A DNA stretch of 20,399 nucleotides, taken from Baffinella frigidus (lineage: Eukaryota > Cryptophyceae > Cryptomonadales > Baffinellaceae). Where the stretch lies: positions 228,063-248,461 of the forward strand of contig MU646814.1 of the NCBI GenBank assembly GCA_026770585.1. Direction: 5' to 3'. Under the pieces are notes generated by a model. It was not told the DNA's origin. It did no database searches and saw only the letters and a program-made list of their open reading frames with translations. This document shows, piece by piece, positions 7,043 to 15,108 of this stretch. Each line of letters begins with the position of its first letter. The stretch's first letter is position 1. A program made the position numbers and the translations under genes.

Positions 7043-7175
7043 GTGTAAACTTGGTCACGTTCCACCTAGATTATCAGTGCTTTGAAAAGTTCGCAGTCCA
7101 CCAGGTGTACAGGTGGGAAGAGTGTACCGCGGTAGTGTACGCGCGGTTGAATTCCCACTGCGACGTCAGAACCGT
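7043..7175 (+). repeat. Dispersed repeat, second plus-strand copy
   Basis: Partner of 6734-6870; see that entry for the shared words. The spacing inside the copy is preserved, with scattered substitutions. Confidence 0.6.
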
Positions 7176-7645
7176 TTCCGCTTGAAGTTGCCTCTGCAGA
7201 ATGCCCGTCTGCGGAGGGAGATATCTCGTGTTAACAAAATATAGAGACGTGTATTATCACCAATTGCATAGACAGTGTAATATTATCAATTGCATAGAGA
7301 GGCCTTGATTATTGCGCGGGGGGAGGTTGGTGGTTAGAGCGGGGTTCGCATCTGTGGTTCACGCGAAAATAATGAAACAGTGGCTCGTCGGAGCCTTGTC
7401 ACGGCAATAAATCCACCCCTAGCACATATCACAAAGGCCCTGGCACCTATCACAAAGGATTCACCCCTAGCACATATCATCAAGGCAACTGAATAGGACT
7501 TCGGAATATATTTATCTCGGAAGATAACTGATTCAGTGTTCCGTTAATGCTATGTGAGGCATGGGTGTTATGCCCAAGAAAACAACAGCTACCCTAACAT
7601 GCCACACATGAAAGCTTGCATAGCATAAAAGAGATGCTGATTCGG
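7176..7645. other. Gene-free, AT-richer stretch with small direct repeats
   Basis: TATTATCA followed by ATTGCATAGA is doubled at about 7253-7302. CCCCTAGCACATATCA occurs at about 7417 and 7463, with a related GGCACCTATCACAAAGG between them. No exon recognised. Confidence 0.5.
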
Positions 7646-7873
7646 TTATGTTTCGAGATGCGATTGGGGCGTGTTCCGGTGTTCCCTAGGACATAATCGG
7701 AAGTGCTCCGGCGTCCCCTGCCAGGAAATGAAAATAACTAGATGAATAGATTGTACAACTACATGTATAGCCCTTTCTGGTACAAAATGGGACGTGATCC
7801 GATGTTCCCTAGCACAGAATGGGACGTGGTCAGGTGTTCCCTCGTACAAAAAGGGACGAGATCGAGTGCGCAC

Positions 7874-7902
7874 GTCCTTATCCATCTTGTTGGCCAACGC
7901 TA
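7874..7902 (-). pseudogene. Gene L, 3' half of an exon La copy
   Basis: Minus strand ALANKMDKD followed by donor GAC|GTGCGC. The 5' half (VQLERALR) is missing. Frame and donor position match the complete copy. Confidence 0.45.
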
Positions 7903-8064
7903 CAAGTGGTTGTACACTGTATTAATCTATTTTACATGGTATAAAATGGGGCGTGAACAGGTGTTCCCCAGTACAAAATCGGATGTGATCACGTGTTCCC
8001 TAGTACAGAATGGGACGAGATCAAATGTTCCCCAGTACAAAAAAGGGCGACATCGGGCACGCAC

Positions 8065-8093
8065 GTCTTTATCCTTCTTGTTGGCCAACGCTA
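8065..8093 (-). pseudogene. Gene L, 3' half of an exon La copy
   Basis: Minus strand ALANKKDKD with donor GAC|GTGCGT. As in the copy at 7874-7902, the first half is missing, and its upstream sequence also matches that copy. Confidence 0.45.
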
Positions 8094-8193
8094 TAAGTCG
8101 TTCTAGTACATAATGGTCAAATTTAAATTCCTTTCTGAGTACACAATGGTCAATTTTTCCCTGATAGAAAGCGGGACGAGATCGGTTGCTCAC

Positions 8194-8250
8194 GTCCTTA
8201 TCCTTCTTCTGGGCCAACGAGCTCGCCCGAAGCGCCCGCTCCAGTTGCAC
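8194..8250 (-). CDS. Gene L, exon La (complete copy)
   Basis: 57 nt on the minus strand, acceptor CTCGGCAG| and strong donor GAC|GTGAGC, encoding VQLERALRASSLAQKKDKD. It is phase 0 at both ends. The charge pattern suggests a helix. It is the most upstream confident exon; the start codon and 5' exons of gene L were not found with confidence. Two 5'-half copies lie upstream at about 8491-8523 and 8738-8778. Confidence 0.6.
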
Positions 8251-8355
8251 CTGCCGAGTTGCGTTACAGTAAGTGTCTTGCCAGTAAACTTATGCTGGAG
8301 ACGTGTAACTCAACTTATGCTGGAGAGGTGTAACCCAACTGCCGCGCCACGCCAG

Positions 8356-8433
8356 GTCACACGTGATAATTTTTGCCTCAAAGTCACAGGTGAGAATTTG
8401 CCTCAAAGTTACAGGTGAGAATTTGCCGCAATG
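8356..8433 (+). repeat. Three 25-27-bp units carrying splice-donor-like CAGGTGAGA
   Basis: Units begin at 8356, 8383 and 8408: GTCACAGGTGAGAATTTGCC with small changes. The last two contain CAGGTGAGA, a consensus 5' splice site, on the strand opposite to gene L. Just upstream, CAACTTATGCTGGAGA is also doubled (8286-8336). Confidence 0.7.
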
Positions 8434-8490
8434 TCGATTCTCTGGATCTGCACCCCAGATGTGTATCAAAAAAAACACCAGGAGTGAATG

Positions 8491-8523
8491 GCCCGCGGCC
8501 AGCCGCGCCCATTCCATTTGCAC
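8491..8523 (-). pseudogene. Gene L, 5' half of an exon La copy
   Basis: Minus strand starts VQMEWARLAAG after CGACGG; the acceptor AG is lost (CAG to CGG). No KKDKD half is present. Confidence 0.4.
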
Positions 8524-8737
8524 CCGTCGAGTTGCGTCGCAGTACGTTCATCGCTTCTCTCCATAGATTATATCTCAGATTGCAGTGGGGCTTGGAGCCA
8601 TTGCGCGCACTTAGAGTTTCAAAACTCTTCGCTTTGTGCCAGAAATCGTTTCGATGGACAGTTTCTGAGACATAATCTACGAAGGCGCCCGATGAATTTA
8701 CTTTACAGTGAGTTGGTTTACAGTTAGTTGCACGCTG

Positions 8738-8778
8738 TGCACGCTCCAAACTGCCCGTTGCGCACGCTCCATTTGCAC
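8738..8778 (-). pseudogene. Gene L, outermost exon La copy, 5' half
   Basis: Minus strand VQMERAQRAVW after CGACAA; the acceptor is lost. It marks the upstream limit of the La array. Confidence 0.4.
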
Positions 8779-8794
8779 TTGTCGCACGGCACTC

Positions 8795-9440
8795 CAGAGG
8801 TTGTAAAGCAACACCCAGCGCTTCATCAGTTGGGTTGACTGGTTGTTTTTGCACAAGACGCTGGCGGATTAGTACCAAAATCCCGGGATATCAACTTCCT
8901 GTCTCCTCATTTCTTGAAATGAGATGCACTGAGGCAAAGCTCCACGCAAGAGTCTTGGAAGGGGTCGCCAAAAGTCAATTCCCATTCAAGGCAGTGGTTT
9001 TCAAAAGTCAACAACCGTTCTCAAAAACGGTTGCAAAAAATCACCCCCCTCCTGCACTCTGGCGTGGCTACAACTCCGGGTAATCCAGGACGACAGAGGG
9101 TCCCAGTCCACCCCAAACCCTAAACACTAAACGCTAACCCACAGGAACGGCGTGAACATCCAAGTACCACGCCTGGCCGGACCCTCAACCCCAAACGGTT
9201 TTTCGGACAGGTTAGTGTTTCCGAACAGGTTAGGGATTGTAAAGCAGAAGACCTCGGCCATGGACAGCTCCCCTAGGGTAGCCAACGGTAGCCCACACCC
9301 CACAGCCCGGCGCGTTGTTACCAAGTTGATCACTGTCCGATAGACTCGAGGGGGGTAACGAAGAAGACCTGAGCGATAGAGATGTCCTTGACGGCATCGT
9401 GCCTGGCTCCGCCAGTGCTCTTGTTCGCGACCCGTGACGT
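8795..9440. other. No gene supported
   Basis: Contains a hairpin, CAACCGTT (9011-9018) with AACGGTTG (9025-9032), near a doubled AAAAGTCAA word, a short CCCTAAACACTAAACGCTAA run at 9117-9136, and a doubled GGACAGGTTAG/GAACAGGTTAGG at about 9205-9235. Open frames here show no repeat-conserved coding signal. Confidence 0.4.
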
Positions 9441-9441
9441 C

Positions 9442-9690
9442 CGGAACACATCGGTACCTGTGCCAGGGCAGGTTCAGTGTTCACTCGGTATCAGGGACAC
9501 GCACCGCCGCTAGGGTGGTCCTGTGATCGTAGGACTAGACCTAACGAGCGGAACACATCTGATGCTGTGCCAGGGCGGTTACTGGTGTTACTCGGGATTA
9601 CGGACACGCACCGCCCCTAGGGTGGTCCTGTGGTCGTAGGACTAGCCTTACCGAGCGGAACACATGCGATACTGCGCCAGGCAGGTAGCG
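9442..9690. repeat. 107-bp tandem repeat, two full units and a partial third
   Basis: CGGAACACAT starts at 9442, 9549 and 9656, exactly 107 bp apart each time. Shared inner words include GACACGCACCGCC and TAGGGTGGTCCTGTG-TCGTAGGACTAG. On the minus strand each unit carries CTGGCRCAG (acceptor-like), then ATGTGTTCCG. Only the third unit follows with GTAAGG, a good donor, so a 20-nt microexon is conceivable but weak. Confidence 0.75.
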
Positions 9691-9984
9691 CGCGGTGGTG
9701 TGTGAGAACAGAGCGTGGGGACAATATGTGTGCATCCTGTACAACTACGTGTGCAGGCTACACAACTAGATACTGGTCCTAGGAAGGGCCCCCCTCGGTC
9801 AAGGAGAAGGACTCGGGCTTCATATGTTGGACCCACATGGGTCTTGGATTCGCATCGAAGAGGAGCTAGCACGGTATGGCACTACCTACACGGTATTCGA
9901 TTCTATGCACGGGGTAGTCAGTGTACGGAGCTGGACCGCGCCCGCAGACCGTTTTTCCTGGTACCATCTTCCCCGGTTCTAGAG

Positions 9985-10251
9985 TTCGGATACCGTCCTG
10001 GTATACAAACATGCAAGGTTGAGTGTGAACTGAAGTACGGGGGAGTCGCACCGAAGGTTCTGGAATCAGTGGAGTAGCGAGCGCACGGTATGGGAGTACA
10101 CAGGATTGGACGCCCCGCACTAAGACCCGCACAGCAGCTGACGCATTACACCTTTTCCTGATACTGATCTTCCGATACCGGTTCGGATACCTGGTACAAA
10201 ACCTGAAGGGTTGAGTGAAGTGGGGTAAGGGGGAGGCGCACCGAAGTCCTG
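9985..10251 (-). repeat. Two-copy divergent duplication containing a possible exon
   Basis: 9985-10064 and 10182-10251 share GTTCGGATACC, CAAGGTTGAGTG/AAGGGTTGAGTG and GGCGCACCGAAG. The preceding part (TTTTTCCTGGTACCATCTTC versus CTTTTCCTGATACTGATCTT) aligns too. The unit spacing is near 190 bp. Confidence 0.6.
10152..10202 (-). CDS. Possible upstream exon of gene L
   Basis: 51 nt on the minus strand between CAACCCTTCAG| and AAAAG|GTGTAATG, 17 codons reading VLYQVSEPVSEDQYQEK in phase 0, the phase needed to enter La. Its neighbour copy (about 9944-10018) is frameshifted and offers no coding support, so this could be chance. Confidence 0.3.
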
Positions 10252-10998
10252 GGCGCCGACGTCGGCGGGGTGCGCGGTAAGGTCGGTCCCGGGCGCGAAC
10301 GGCGAATCCGAGGTCGTCTGCATGCCGCGCGAGGGAGGTTAACTGCGCGGTGCAGCAAAGCAGCATTTTCCAGCATTTTCTGTTGCCGAGACCCTTTCTT
10401 CAGGTCGCTGTGCAGAGTCGCGCTGAGGGTATGCGTATGGAGGGTAGGAAAATCGCCCGATGCGCTATGGAACTGCCGGTGCGCACGCAGCTCCACCTAA
10501 CGGATGAAGCCTGGAGCACTCGCTGATCCACCCCTGGGTTCCGGTTCTGTAGCTAGGAGGGTGGTGGAGAGGAAATGCCGCTCGACGCATGGCCAGTGGA
10601 CAAAACACTCTGGTCCGGGGACTTGCATTTCCGCCTCGGAGCGTCCCGGAGAAGCGCGGATAGCCCTTCTGAGCCATCGTGGCTACTCGAAGTTTGTCGG
10701 TTCAACACTCTCGTCCTGAGAGCTCCAGAAAGATGCTGCCCTAAATTAAATTCCCGCGCCCCTGTTCCCACTCCAACGCGAGCGCCGGATGCGTCCCCCC
10801 CCCAGCTTGCTCGCTTCACTGCACGTTGAAGAACAGCACGGCGGGCCTCGCCCCAAGCGACCCTTCCGGCCACCCAGCCGAGGCGATTCTTAAGTACAAA
10901 AGTGGTCGCCCTCCGGAACCACCTTTGGTTCAGGAGGGGGGTCTGCCTCTTGGGTCGTCGCCCAACAGCCCGTCTCGCAAACTGCTCTTAGAGCCAGG
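10252..10998. promoter_or_regulatory. GC-rich region upstream of gene R, presumed promoter side
   Basis: No confident exon and no TATA box I would defend. It lies between the presumed 5' ends of the divergent genes, so promoters are expected here by position only. CAGCATTTTC is doubled at 10361 and 10371. Confidence 0.25.
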
Positions 10999-11268
10999 AT
11001 GGCCAGGCACCGGGCTGTTATTGCGTCCGCCGCCGCCGCTGCGTCTCCTGTACGCTCGCTGCTGCTAATCTCAGTTCTTATTTTCTTGTTTGCACGATGG
11101 AACTCGAGGTCTTCCGCGGCATCCCCAGCAGAAGAGCTGCTCGCCACCAACAAGGCGCAGCTGGCGCACGCTCTTCACAGAGCGATGCCGGACAGCGTTC
11201 CGCCGCTCCCGGGCGCTGCGCAGTACCGGCAGGCGTCGTTGGCCGACGAGGCAGCTCCCCCGCCCTGA
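10999..11268 (+). CDS. Gene R, candidate first exon with hydrophobic leader
   Basis: Starts at CAGGATGG, a good eukaryotic start context. A basic start (MARHR), an Ala-rich stretch, then the hydrophobic run SLLLISVLIFLFA (about residues 20-32) and ARWNSR suggest a signal peptide or signal-anchor; in algae it could also begin a bipartite plastid leader. The middle part is Ala/Leu-rich, and the frame ends at TGA 11266. The junction to exon Rb is unresolved: a donor GT near 11223 (phase 2) with an acceptor near 11319 or 11328 would keep the frame. Confidence 0.45.
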   Translation: MARHRAVIASAAAAASPVRSLLLISVLIFLFARWNSRSSAASPAEELLATNKAQLAHALHRAMPDSVPPLPGAAQYRQASLADEAAPPP

Positions 11269-11359
11269 CCCTGTACTGTTTTTTTATCCAGCCCTGGGAG
11301 GAGCTGATTTGGGGACCAGCATCCCAAGGCGAGGTCGCTCACGCACCTCGCCCCGCCAG

Positions 11360-11503
11360 GCATTCTTTCCGCCCGCCACCTACGGCGGCGTGGGCGGGCG
11401 GTCCAGCGTGAGCATCTCGCGCGGCATCCAGCAGACTGTCCGGGATCGGGGCGCGACCGTGCGGTGGGGGGAGGTGCAGGAGCACAAGCTGAGGCCGCAC
11501 CAG
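11360..11503 (+). CDS. Gene R, exon Rb
   Basis: 144 nt from acceptor CGCCCCGCCAG| to donor CAG|GTAAGC (strong). 48 codons starting AFFPPATYGGVGGRSSVSIS and ending with RWGEVQEHKLRPHQ, phase 0 at the exit. It may extend upstream in the same open frame to an acceptor at 11291 (TTTTTTTATCCAG). The family is not recognised. A divergent second copy of its first half is at 12361. Confidence 0.6.
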
Positions 11504-11544
11504 GTAAGCAACCCAGACGAAACCTGCGTGTGGCCTTCTAGCTC

Positions 11545-11990
11545 TGCCTGAGTTAATCTGGACTCCGCATCAATTACATGTAGATGCTGTGTGTACTGGA
11601 GCGCTGATTTCCAACAAATTTCATTTCGAGGCTGGTCTCACATTTCGATGTACCGGGTGTTCACCCTGAGGTGATGTTCTGCTCATACTCCTTCAACGAA
11701 AACAACGAAGATTGTGCATATATGCAGTGATAGTGTACATTAGTGAGTGTGTTTGCGGTGAAGGACTCAAGACTCAAGACATGTCTGAGTTGATCTGGAC
11801 TCTTTTCAAAATACATCCAGATGCTGTTTGTATTGAATCGTTTGTACGGAGGCTGATACGAGCTCGTATCCAATAAATTGAATGGTGAATTCAATTTTGA
11901 GGCTGAGGCTGGTCGAACATTCCGATGTACCGTGTGTTCGCCCTGAGGTGATGTTCTGCGTATACCACTCGGTGGACTTCAAACCTTTCA
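11545..11990 (+). repeat. About 235-bp tandem duplication in the intron after Rb
   Basis: 11550-11690 and 11786-11965 share GAGTTRATCTGGACTC, AGATGCTGT, TTTCGATGTACCGGGTGTTC/TTCCGATGTACCGTGTGTTC and CCTGAGGTGATGTTCTGC. The second copy contains the 16-bp palindrome GATACGAGCTCGTATC (about 11856-11871) and ends in CACTCGGTGGACTTC, a word of the dispersed repeat near 3.9 kb. Confidence 0.6.
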
Positions 11991-11999
11991 TCAAAAGTC

Positions 12000-12058
12000 T
12001 TTAAGGATTTTTCTATTTCAAATCGGTAACTTTAAGGATTTTTCTATTTCAAATCGGT
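12000..12058 (+). repeat. 31-bp direct repeat, two copies
   Basis: TTTAAGGATTTTTCTATTTC followed by AAATCGGT is identical at 12000-12027 and 12031-12058 (spacing 31). Then follows TCACGTAACACC, a word resembling the dispersed repeat. Confidence 0.85.
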
Positions 12059-12165
12059 CACGTAACACCCCGGAATCAAGGGTCAACCAAACCCTCGAAG
12101 CCCACCGTGTGGTCATGCAAAGAGAATACACTATGACTGCGTGTGCACCATCCACGCAGTCGTGC

Positions 12166-12196
12166 GATGTAACCTATATGGTATATAGGTTACATC
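12166..12196. repeat. 31-nt hairpin with 13-bp perfect arms
   Basis: GATGTAACCTATA, loop TGGTA, TATAGGTTACATC. It stands just before GGTGCACCGCAG, which recurs at 12349 before exon copy Rb', so it may mark one end of an insertion (12200-12360). Confidence 0.8.
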
Positions 12197-12227
12197 TTGG
12201 TGCACCGCAGTCCCGAACACCAAAAAC

Positions 12228-12290
12228 CGAACACCAAACACCGAATACCGAACACCGAACACCGAACACCGAACACCGAACCCTCAACGT
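12228..12290 (+). repeat. CCGAACA microrepeat
   Basis: CACCGAACA/CACCGAATA units repeated about seven times, a variant of the intron repeats. Frames through it are artefacts. Confidence 0.7.
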
Positions 12291-12360
12291 CAACGTCAAC
12301 AACGTAGGCTCAACTACCCTGAATTTAAGGCTGTTGCCCAATTAATATGGTGCACCGCAG

Positions 12361-12456
12361 GTGCCTGAGGCCTACGGGGGGTTGGGGGGGCGGAGTAGGA
12401 TCTCGGTCGGGAACAAAATCAAGGAGAGCGTCCGAAACAAGGCCACCGTTCCGCCG
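12361..12456 (+). CDS. Gene R, exon Rb', divergent copy of Rb
   Basis: Acceptor CACCGCAG| before 12361; VPEAYGGLGGRSRISVGNKI then KESVRNKA aligns with Rb (TYGGVGGRSSVSIS-GIQQTVRDRGA). A possible donor CCG|GTCCGT gives 32 codons, phase 0. It lacks the RWGEVQEHKLRPHQ end. Phase 0 at both ends means it could be added to, or replace, Rb without shifting the frame. Confidence 0.45.
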
Positions 12457-12679
12457 GTCCGTGTCTCCCACCTCTGTCTTAGTCCGCCGGTGCACGCCTC
12501 CCTGACGCCGTGCTTCAGGACCTCTATTCCTCTGGGAGATGGACGGATTTCTGGCGCAGAAGCAGATATGTATCCGGGAGGTCTGACAGGAAGCAGAATC
12601 CGCGTTGAAAGTATATCTGCACGCCTGTCCGCGCCTTCCTGATGCCGCGTGCGGGACCCAAGCGCTCAATCCAGGGCGC

Positions 12680-12915
12680 TCAACCCTGAACCCTACAAGT
12701 GCTCGCACAAACTCTGCGCAGGAGTGAGGGGAATAGAAACCTCAAAACGCTCAACCCTGAGCACCACGCCCTCAACCCTGTCAGTGCTCACACCAACCCT
12801 GCACCCCAAACCCTAAACCCCAAACCCTAAACCCCAAACCCTAAACCCCAAACCCTAAACCCTAGACACTAAACCCTACACCCTCCTAACTCTGAATCCA
12901 AAACCCTAAACCTGA
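12680..12915 (+). repeat. CCCTAAA array before exon Rc
   Basis: Four or five runs of AACCCTAAACCCCA (12800-12865) with looser units on both sides. It leads directly into the acceptor of exon Rc (CCTTGAAATAG|). Confidence 0.85.
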
Positions 12916-12927
12916 ACCTTGAAATAG

Positions 12928-12999
12928 GTGTGGAGGGACTACGCGGGGGAGGAGGAGGACAGGGCGATGCAGGAGGAGGCCCACGTCACCGCCACAAGG
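12928..12999 (+). CDS. Gene R, exon Rc
   Basis: 72 nt, acceptor GAAATAG| and donor AGG|GTGCCC, encoding VWRDYAGEEEDRAMQEEAHV then TATR in phase 0. It joins in frame after Rb (…RPHQ) and before Rd (VRKDGS…). Acidic and probably helical. Its last part is repeated about seven more times in the next 430 bp. Confidence 0.55.
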
Positions 13000-13430
13000 G
13001 TGCCCTTCTCACCCACCCTACCCTGCAAGAAAATATTGCGTTCCTTGACATAATCAAGAGGAGGCGTACGTCACCGCCACCCGGGTACCCCTCTCGAAAC
13101 CTACACACAGAGAGAGTTGTGTTGATGGCCACGCGGGTAAACTCCGCACCCACTCTGCCACCGCCACACGGGTACCCCTCGCGAAACCAACTTACAGAGA
13201 GAGTTGCTGGTAGGGGGTAGGACACCACTTCCACCCACTCTGTTACTGCCACGCGGGTCACCCCTCTCGCCCACTCTGTTTCGCCCACTCTCTCGCCGCC
13301 ACCCGGGCGCCCCTCTCGAAAACAACGTGGAGAGATTCCCTCTCTTTGGGGGGGGTTCGTGTTGAATGTTTCGTGTTTAACCCGGGTACCCCTGTCACCC
13401 ACTCTTGACACGGCCATCCGGGTGAACCTG
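13000..13430 (+). repeat. Array of Rc exon-end copies with donor sites
   Basis: CACCGCCACCCGGGTACCCC-type units (end of Rc plus start of its intron) near 13071, 13127, 13158, 13245, 13297, 13378 and 13411. Most keep CGG|GTA or CGG|GTG, i.e. the splice donor. Several are followed by CTCGAAAC and ACAGAGAGAGTT. Only the first copies keep the AYVTATR reading frame. Confidence 0.6.
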
Positions 13431-13431
13431 A

Positions 13432-13680
13432 AACCCCAAATCTTTCACCCTGAACCCTCAACCCTCGACCCTCAACCCTCAAACCTGTGACCCTGGACCC
13501 TGAAACCCGAACCCTGCACCCTGAATCCTGAACCCTGAACATTAAACCCGAAACAATAAACTCTAAACCCCAAAACACCAAAAACCAAACGCAACCCCCA
13601 AACTCTAAACCCTAAATCCGAAACCCGAAACCAAAACCCCTCAAATCTGAACCCTGAACCCCAGTCCCGAAACCCTCACC
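13432..13680 (+). repeat. Degenerate CCCTGAA/CCCTCAA array
   Basis: Mixed 7-bp units in CCCTNAA orientation filling the intron between the Rc array and exon Rd. Confidence 0.8.
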
Positions 13681-13684
13681 GAAG

Positions 13685-13750
13685 GTGCGCAAGGACGGGA
13701 GCAAGGTGACGTACCGCGTGACGCACGTGCCGGGCAGCGTCATCGATCCG
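13685..13750 (+). CDS. Gene R, exon Rd
   Basis: 66 nt between CACCGAAG| and CCG|GTCTCA: VRKDGSKVTYRVTHVPGSVI then DP, phase 0 at both ends. The alternating pattern (KVTYRVTHV) suggests a beta strand. It is the only exon of gene R for which I found no second copy. The donor GTCTCA is weak. The family is not recognised. Confidence 0.5.
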
Positions 13751-13755
13751 GTCTC

Positions 13756-14095
13756 AACCCATAACCCCACACTCTGCACCCCATACCTTACACCCTACAC
13801 CCTACACCCCACATCCTACACCCTGCACCCTACACCCTACACCCTACACCCTACACCCAACACCCTACACCCTACACCCTACACCATGAACCCTACAACC
13901 TGCACCCTACACCCCACACCCTACACCCTACACCATGAACCCTACAACCTACACCCTACACCCTACACCCTACACTCTACACCATCAACCCTACAACCTA
14001 CAGCCTAAACCTCAAAACCCTAAACCCCAGAGCCCCAAACCCCAAACCCCAAACCCCAAACCCCAAACCCCAAACTCCAACCCCCAAACCCTAAC
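13756..14095 (+). repeat. CCCTACA then CCCCAAA array
   Basis: CCCTACA units dominate 13795-13990 and include two about 56-bp blocks (ACCATGAACCCTACAACCT) at 13883 and 13933. Pure CCCCAAA units follow at 14035-14075. It is a good case of serial homogenisation of different unit types. Confidence 0.85.
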
Positions 14096-14145
14096 GATAG
14101 TCCTCTCTCTTTACACGTGACCGCCCTACCCCTCCCCCTCCTCAG

Positions 14146-14230
14146 CTGACCCAGATCCGCCTCGAGGCTCAGACAGCCACTCCCACCCTTCCCCTCACCC
14201 GAAGCCCTCACTCTCCCCGCATGCGGAAGA
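14146..14230 (+). CDS. Gene R, possible exon Re
   Basis: Follows a strong pyrimidine tract and CTCCTCAG|; reads LTQIRLEAQTATPTL onward and can end at AAGA|GTCAAC in phase 1, which the next candidate exon (14255) completes. Pro/Thr-rich with no copies to support it. It may instead be skipped, since Rd also joins Rf (14637) in phase. Confidence 0.3.
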
Positions 14231-14254
14231 GTCAACCGCCTCCTCCTCCGCCAG

Positions 14255-14350
14255 GGGAGAGCGAGGGTTTCGGGGTCAACATCTCGAGCCCGCGGGACCG
14301 TGTCGTGCACGTCAACACCAAAGTCCAGCAACTGGAGCCATTTTCGGGCG
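14255..14350 (+). CDS. Gene R, divergent copy of exon Rf
   Basis: After CTCCGCCAG|, reads ESEGFGVNISSPRDRVVHVN then TKVQQLEPFSG. It aligns with exon Rf at PSAREIVVHVDPKIG. The end is uncertain (GGC|GTGGTG is a possible donor, one base out of step with the other copies). Confidence 0.4.
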
Positions 14351-14469
14351 TGGTGATGTTTCAATCGTACCAGGAAATGCTTTTAAAAGGAGGGTGCCTC
14401 GACCTTGAATGCTGGTGTGTTAACAGGCGGGCGCATCAGCCTTACATCCTGGTAAATCCTCTGCAGGAT

Positions 14470-14636
14470 GTGCTTAGCAACCCCGCTTGACGACACACCC
14501 TCGCGTAGGCGAAAATCCTGGCGCGGAATGGAACGGAGGAGGAGGAGGCTGAGGAGGAGGAAGAGCGACTCAAGCGAGAACCAAAGTCCTTCCGGATTTG
14601 CTTTTCAACCCCTCTTGACGACACACCCTCGCGTAG
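14470..14636 (+). pseudogene. Gene R, truncated Rf copy and 34-bp direct repeat
   Basis: CTTGACGACACACCCTCGCG followed by TAGGCG occurs at about 14486 and 14613; in each case TAG| acts as the acceptor of an Rf-like exon. The first copy gives an acidic run (EEEEAEEEEERLKREPKSF) that matches EEAERLRRETF of Rf and then breaks. Confidence 0.5.
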
Positions 14637-14748
14637 GCGGAGGAGGCGGAGCGGTTGAGGAGGGAAACCTTCCAAATTCCGAGCGCGCGGGAAATCGTCG
14701 TGCACGTCGACCCCAAAATAGGCGCCATCAACGAGACTAGCTCCGCGG
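14637..14748 (+). CDS. Gene R, exon Rf (complete copy)
   Basis: 112 nt from CGCGTAG| to GCGG|GTGCGC. AEEAERLRRETFQIPSAREI then VVHVDPKIGAINETSSA plus one base (phase 1), completed by the AC that opens exon Rg. Length is not a multiple of three, so two Rf copies cannot be spliced in series without a frameshift. The family is not recognised. Confidence 0.6.
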
Positions 14749-14756
14749 GTGCGCCC

Positions 14757-14925
14757 TGAACCCTGAACCCTAAACCCTAAACCCCAGACCCGAAATCCCC
14801 CCAAACCCCGTATGATTTTCGGTATACTCATTTTTATGATTTCCTCATCTATAAGTTAAAGATCTGGGGTTAATGGGGGGGTTCGGATCTGGGTTTTATG
14901 GTGCAGGGTTCAGGGTTCATCGTCT
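14757..14925 (+). repeat. Short repeat blocks between Rf copies, both orientations
   Basis: CCCTGAACCCTAAACCC at 14757-14785 is in gene sense; CAGGGTTCAGGGTTCA at 14903-14918 is the reverse, an exception to the strand rule. Confidence 0.7.
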
Positions 14926-15012
14926 CCTTGGGAATCGACTTCCCAAGCGCGCGGAAAATCGTCTTGCACGTCGACCCCAACATGGGCGTCATCAACGAGA
15001 CCAGCTCCGCGG
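14925..15012 (+). CDS. Gene R, second copy of exon Rf
   Basis: Reads GIDFPSARKIVLHVDPNMGV then INETSSA with the same donor position, GCGG|GTAGTC. Against 14637-14748 it has E/K, V/L, K/N, I/M and A/V changes and two silent ones. The Glu-rich first part is absent and the acceptor was not identified. Confidence 0.45.
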
Positions 15013-15108
15013 GTAGTCTCTATCAAGGTGTAGAGTTTAGGTAGAAACCCTGAACCCTGCGCCCGAAACACTGAACACTAAACAATGAACACTGAATACT
15101 AAACCTCA

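Larger units (their letters stand above)
7650..8175. repeat. About 32-bp degenerate repeats woven with La exon copies
   Basis: Units of the form GGGACGTGATC-GTGTTCCCTAGTACAAAAT recur about ten times (near 7668, 7789, 7820, 7851, 7950, 7982, 8013, 8045, 8168). They form larger blocks that each end in an La exon copy (7874, 8065, 8194). Block-to-block spacing is 191 and 129 bp. Confidence 0.65.

Noticed and set aside
7646-8250. Long minus-strand frames through the La region as one exon
   Set aside because: The strong GAC|GTGAGC-type donor recurs at the same place in all La copies, so the frame beyond it is repeat read-through.
9866-10366. 166-codon minus-strand open frame
   Set aside because: It spans a two-copy duplication whose copies differ by frameshifts relative to each other, so the frame is not conserved.
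13685-14120. Continuous open frame of about 107 codons after exon Rd
   Set aside because: Only the first 22 codons look coding; the rest is translated CCCTACA repeat (Thr-Leu-His-Pro), as in other arrays.
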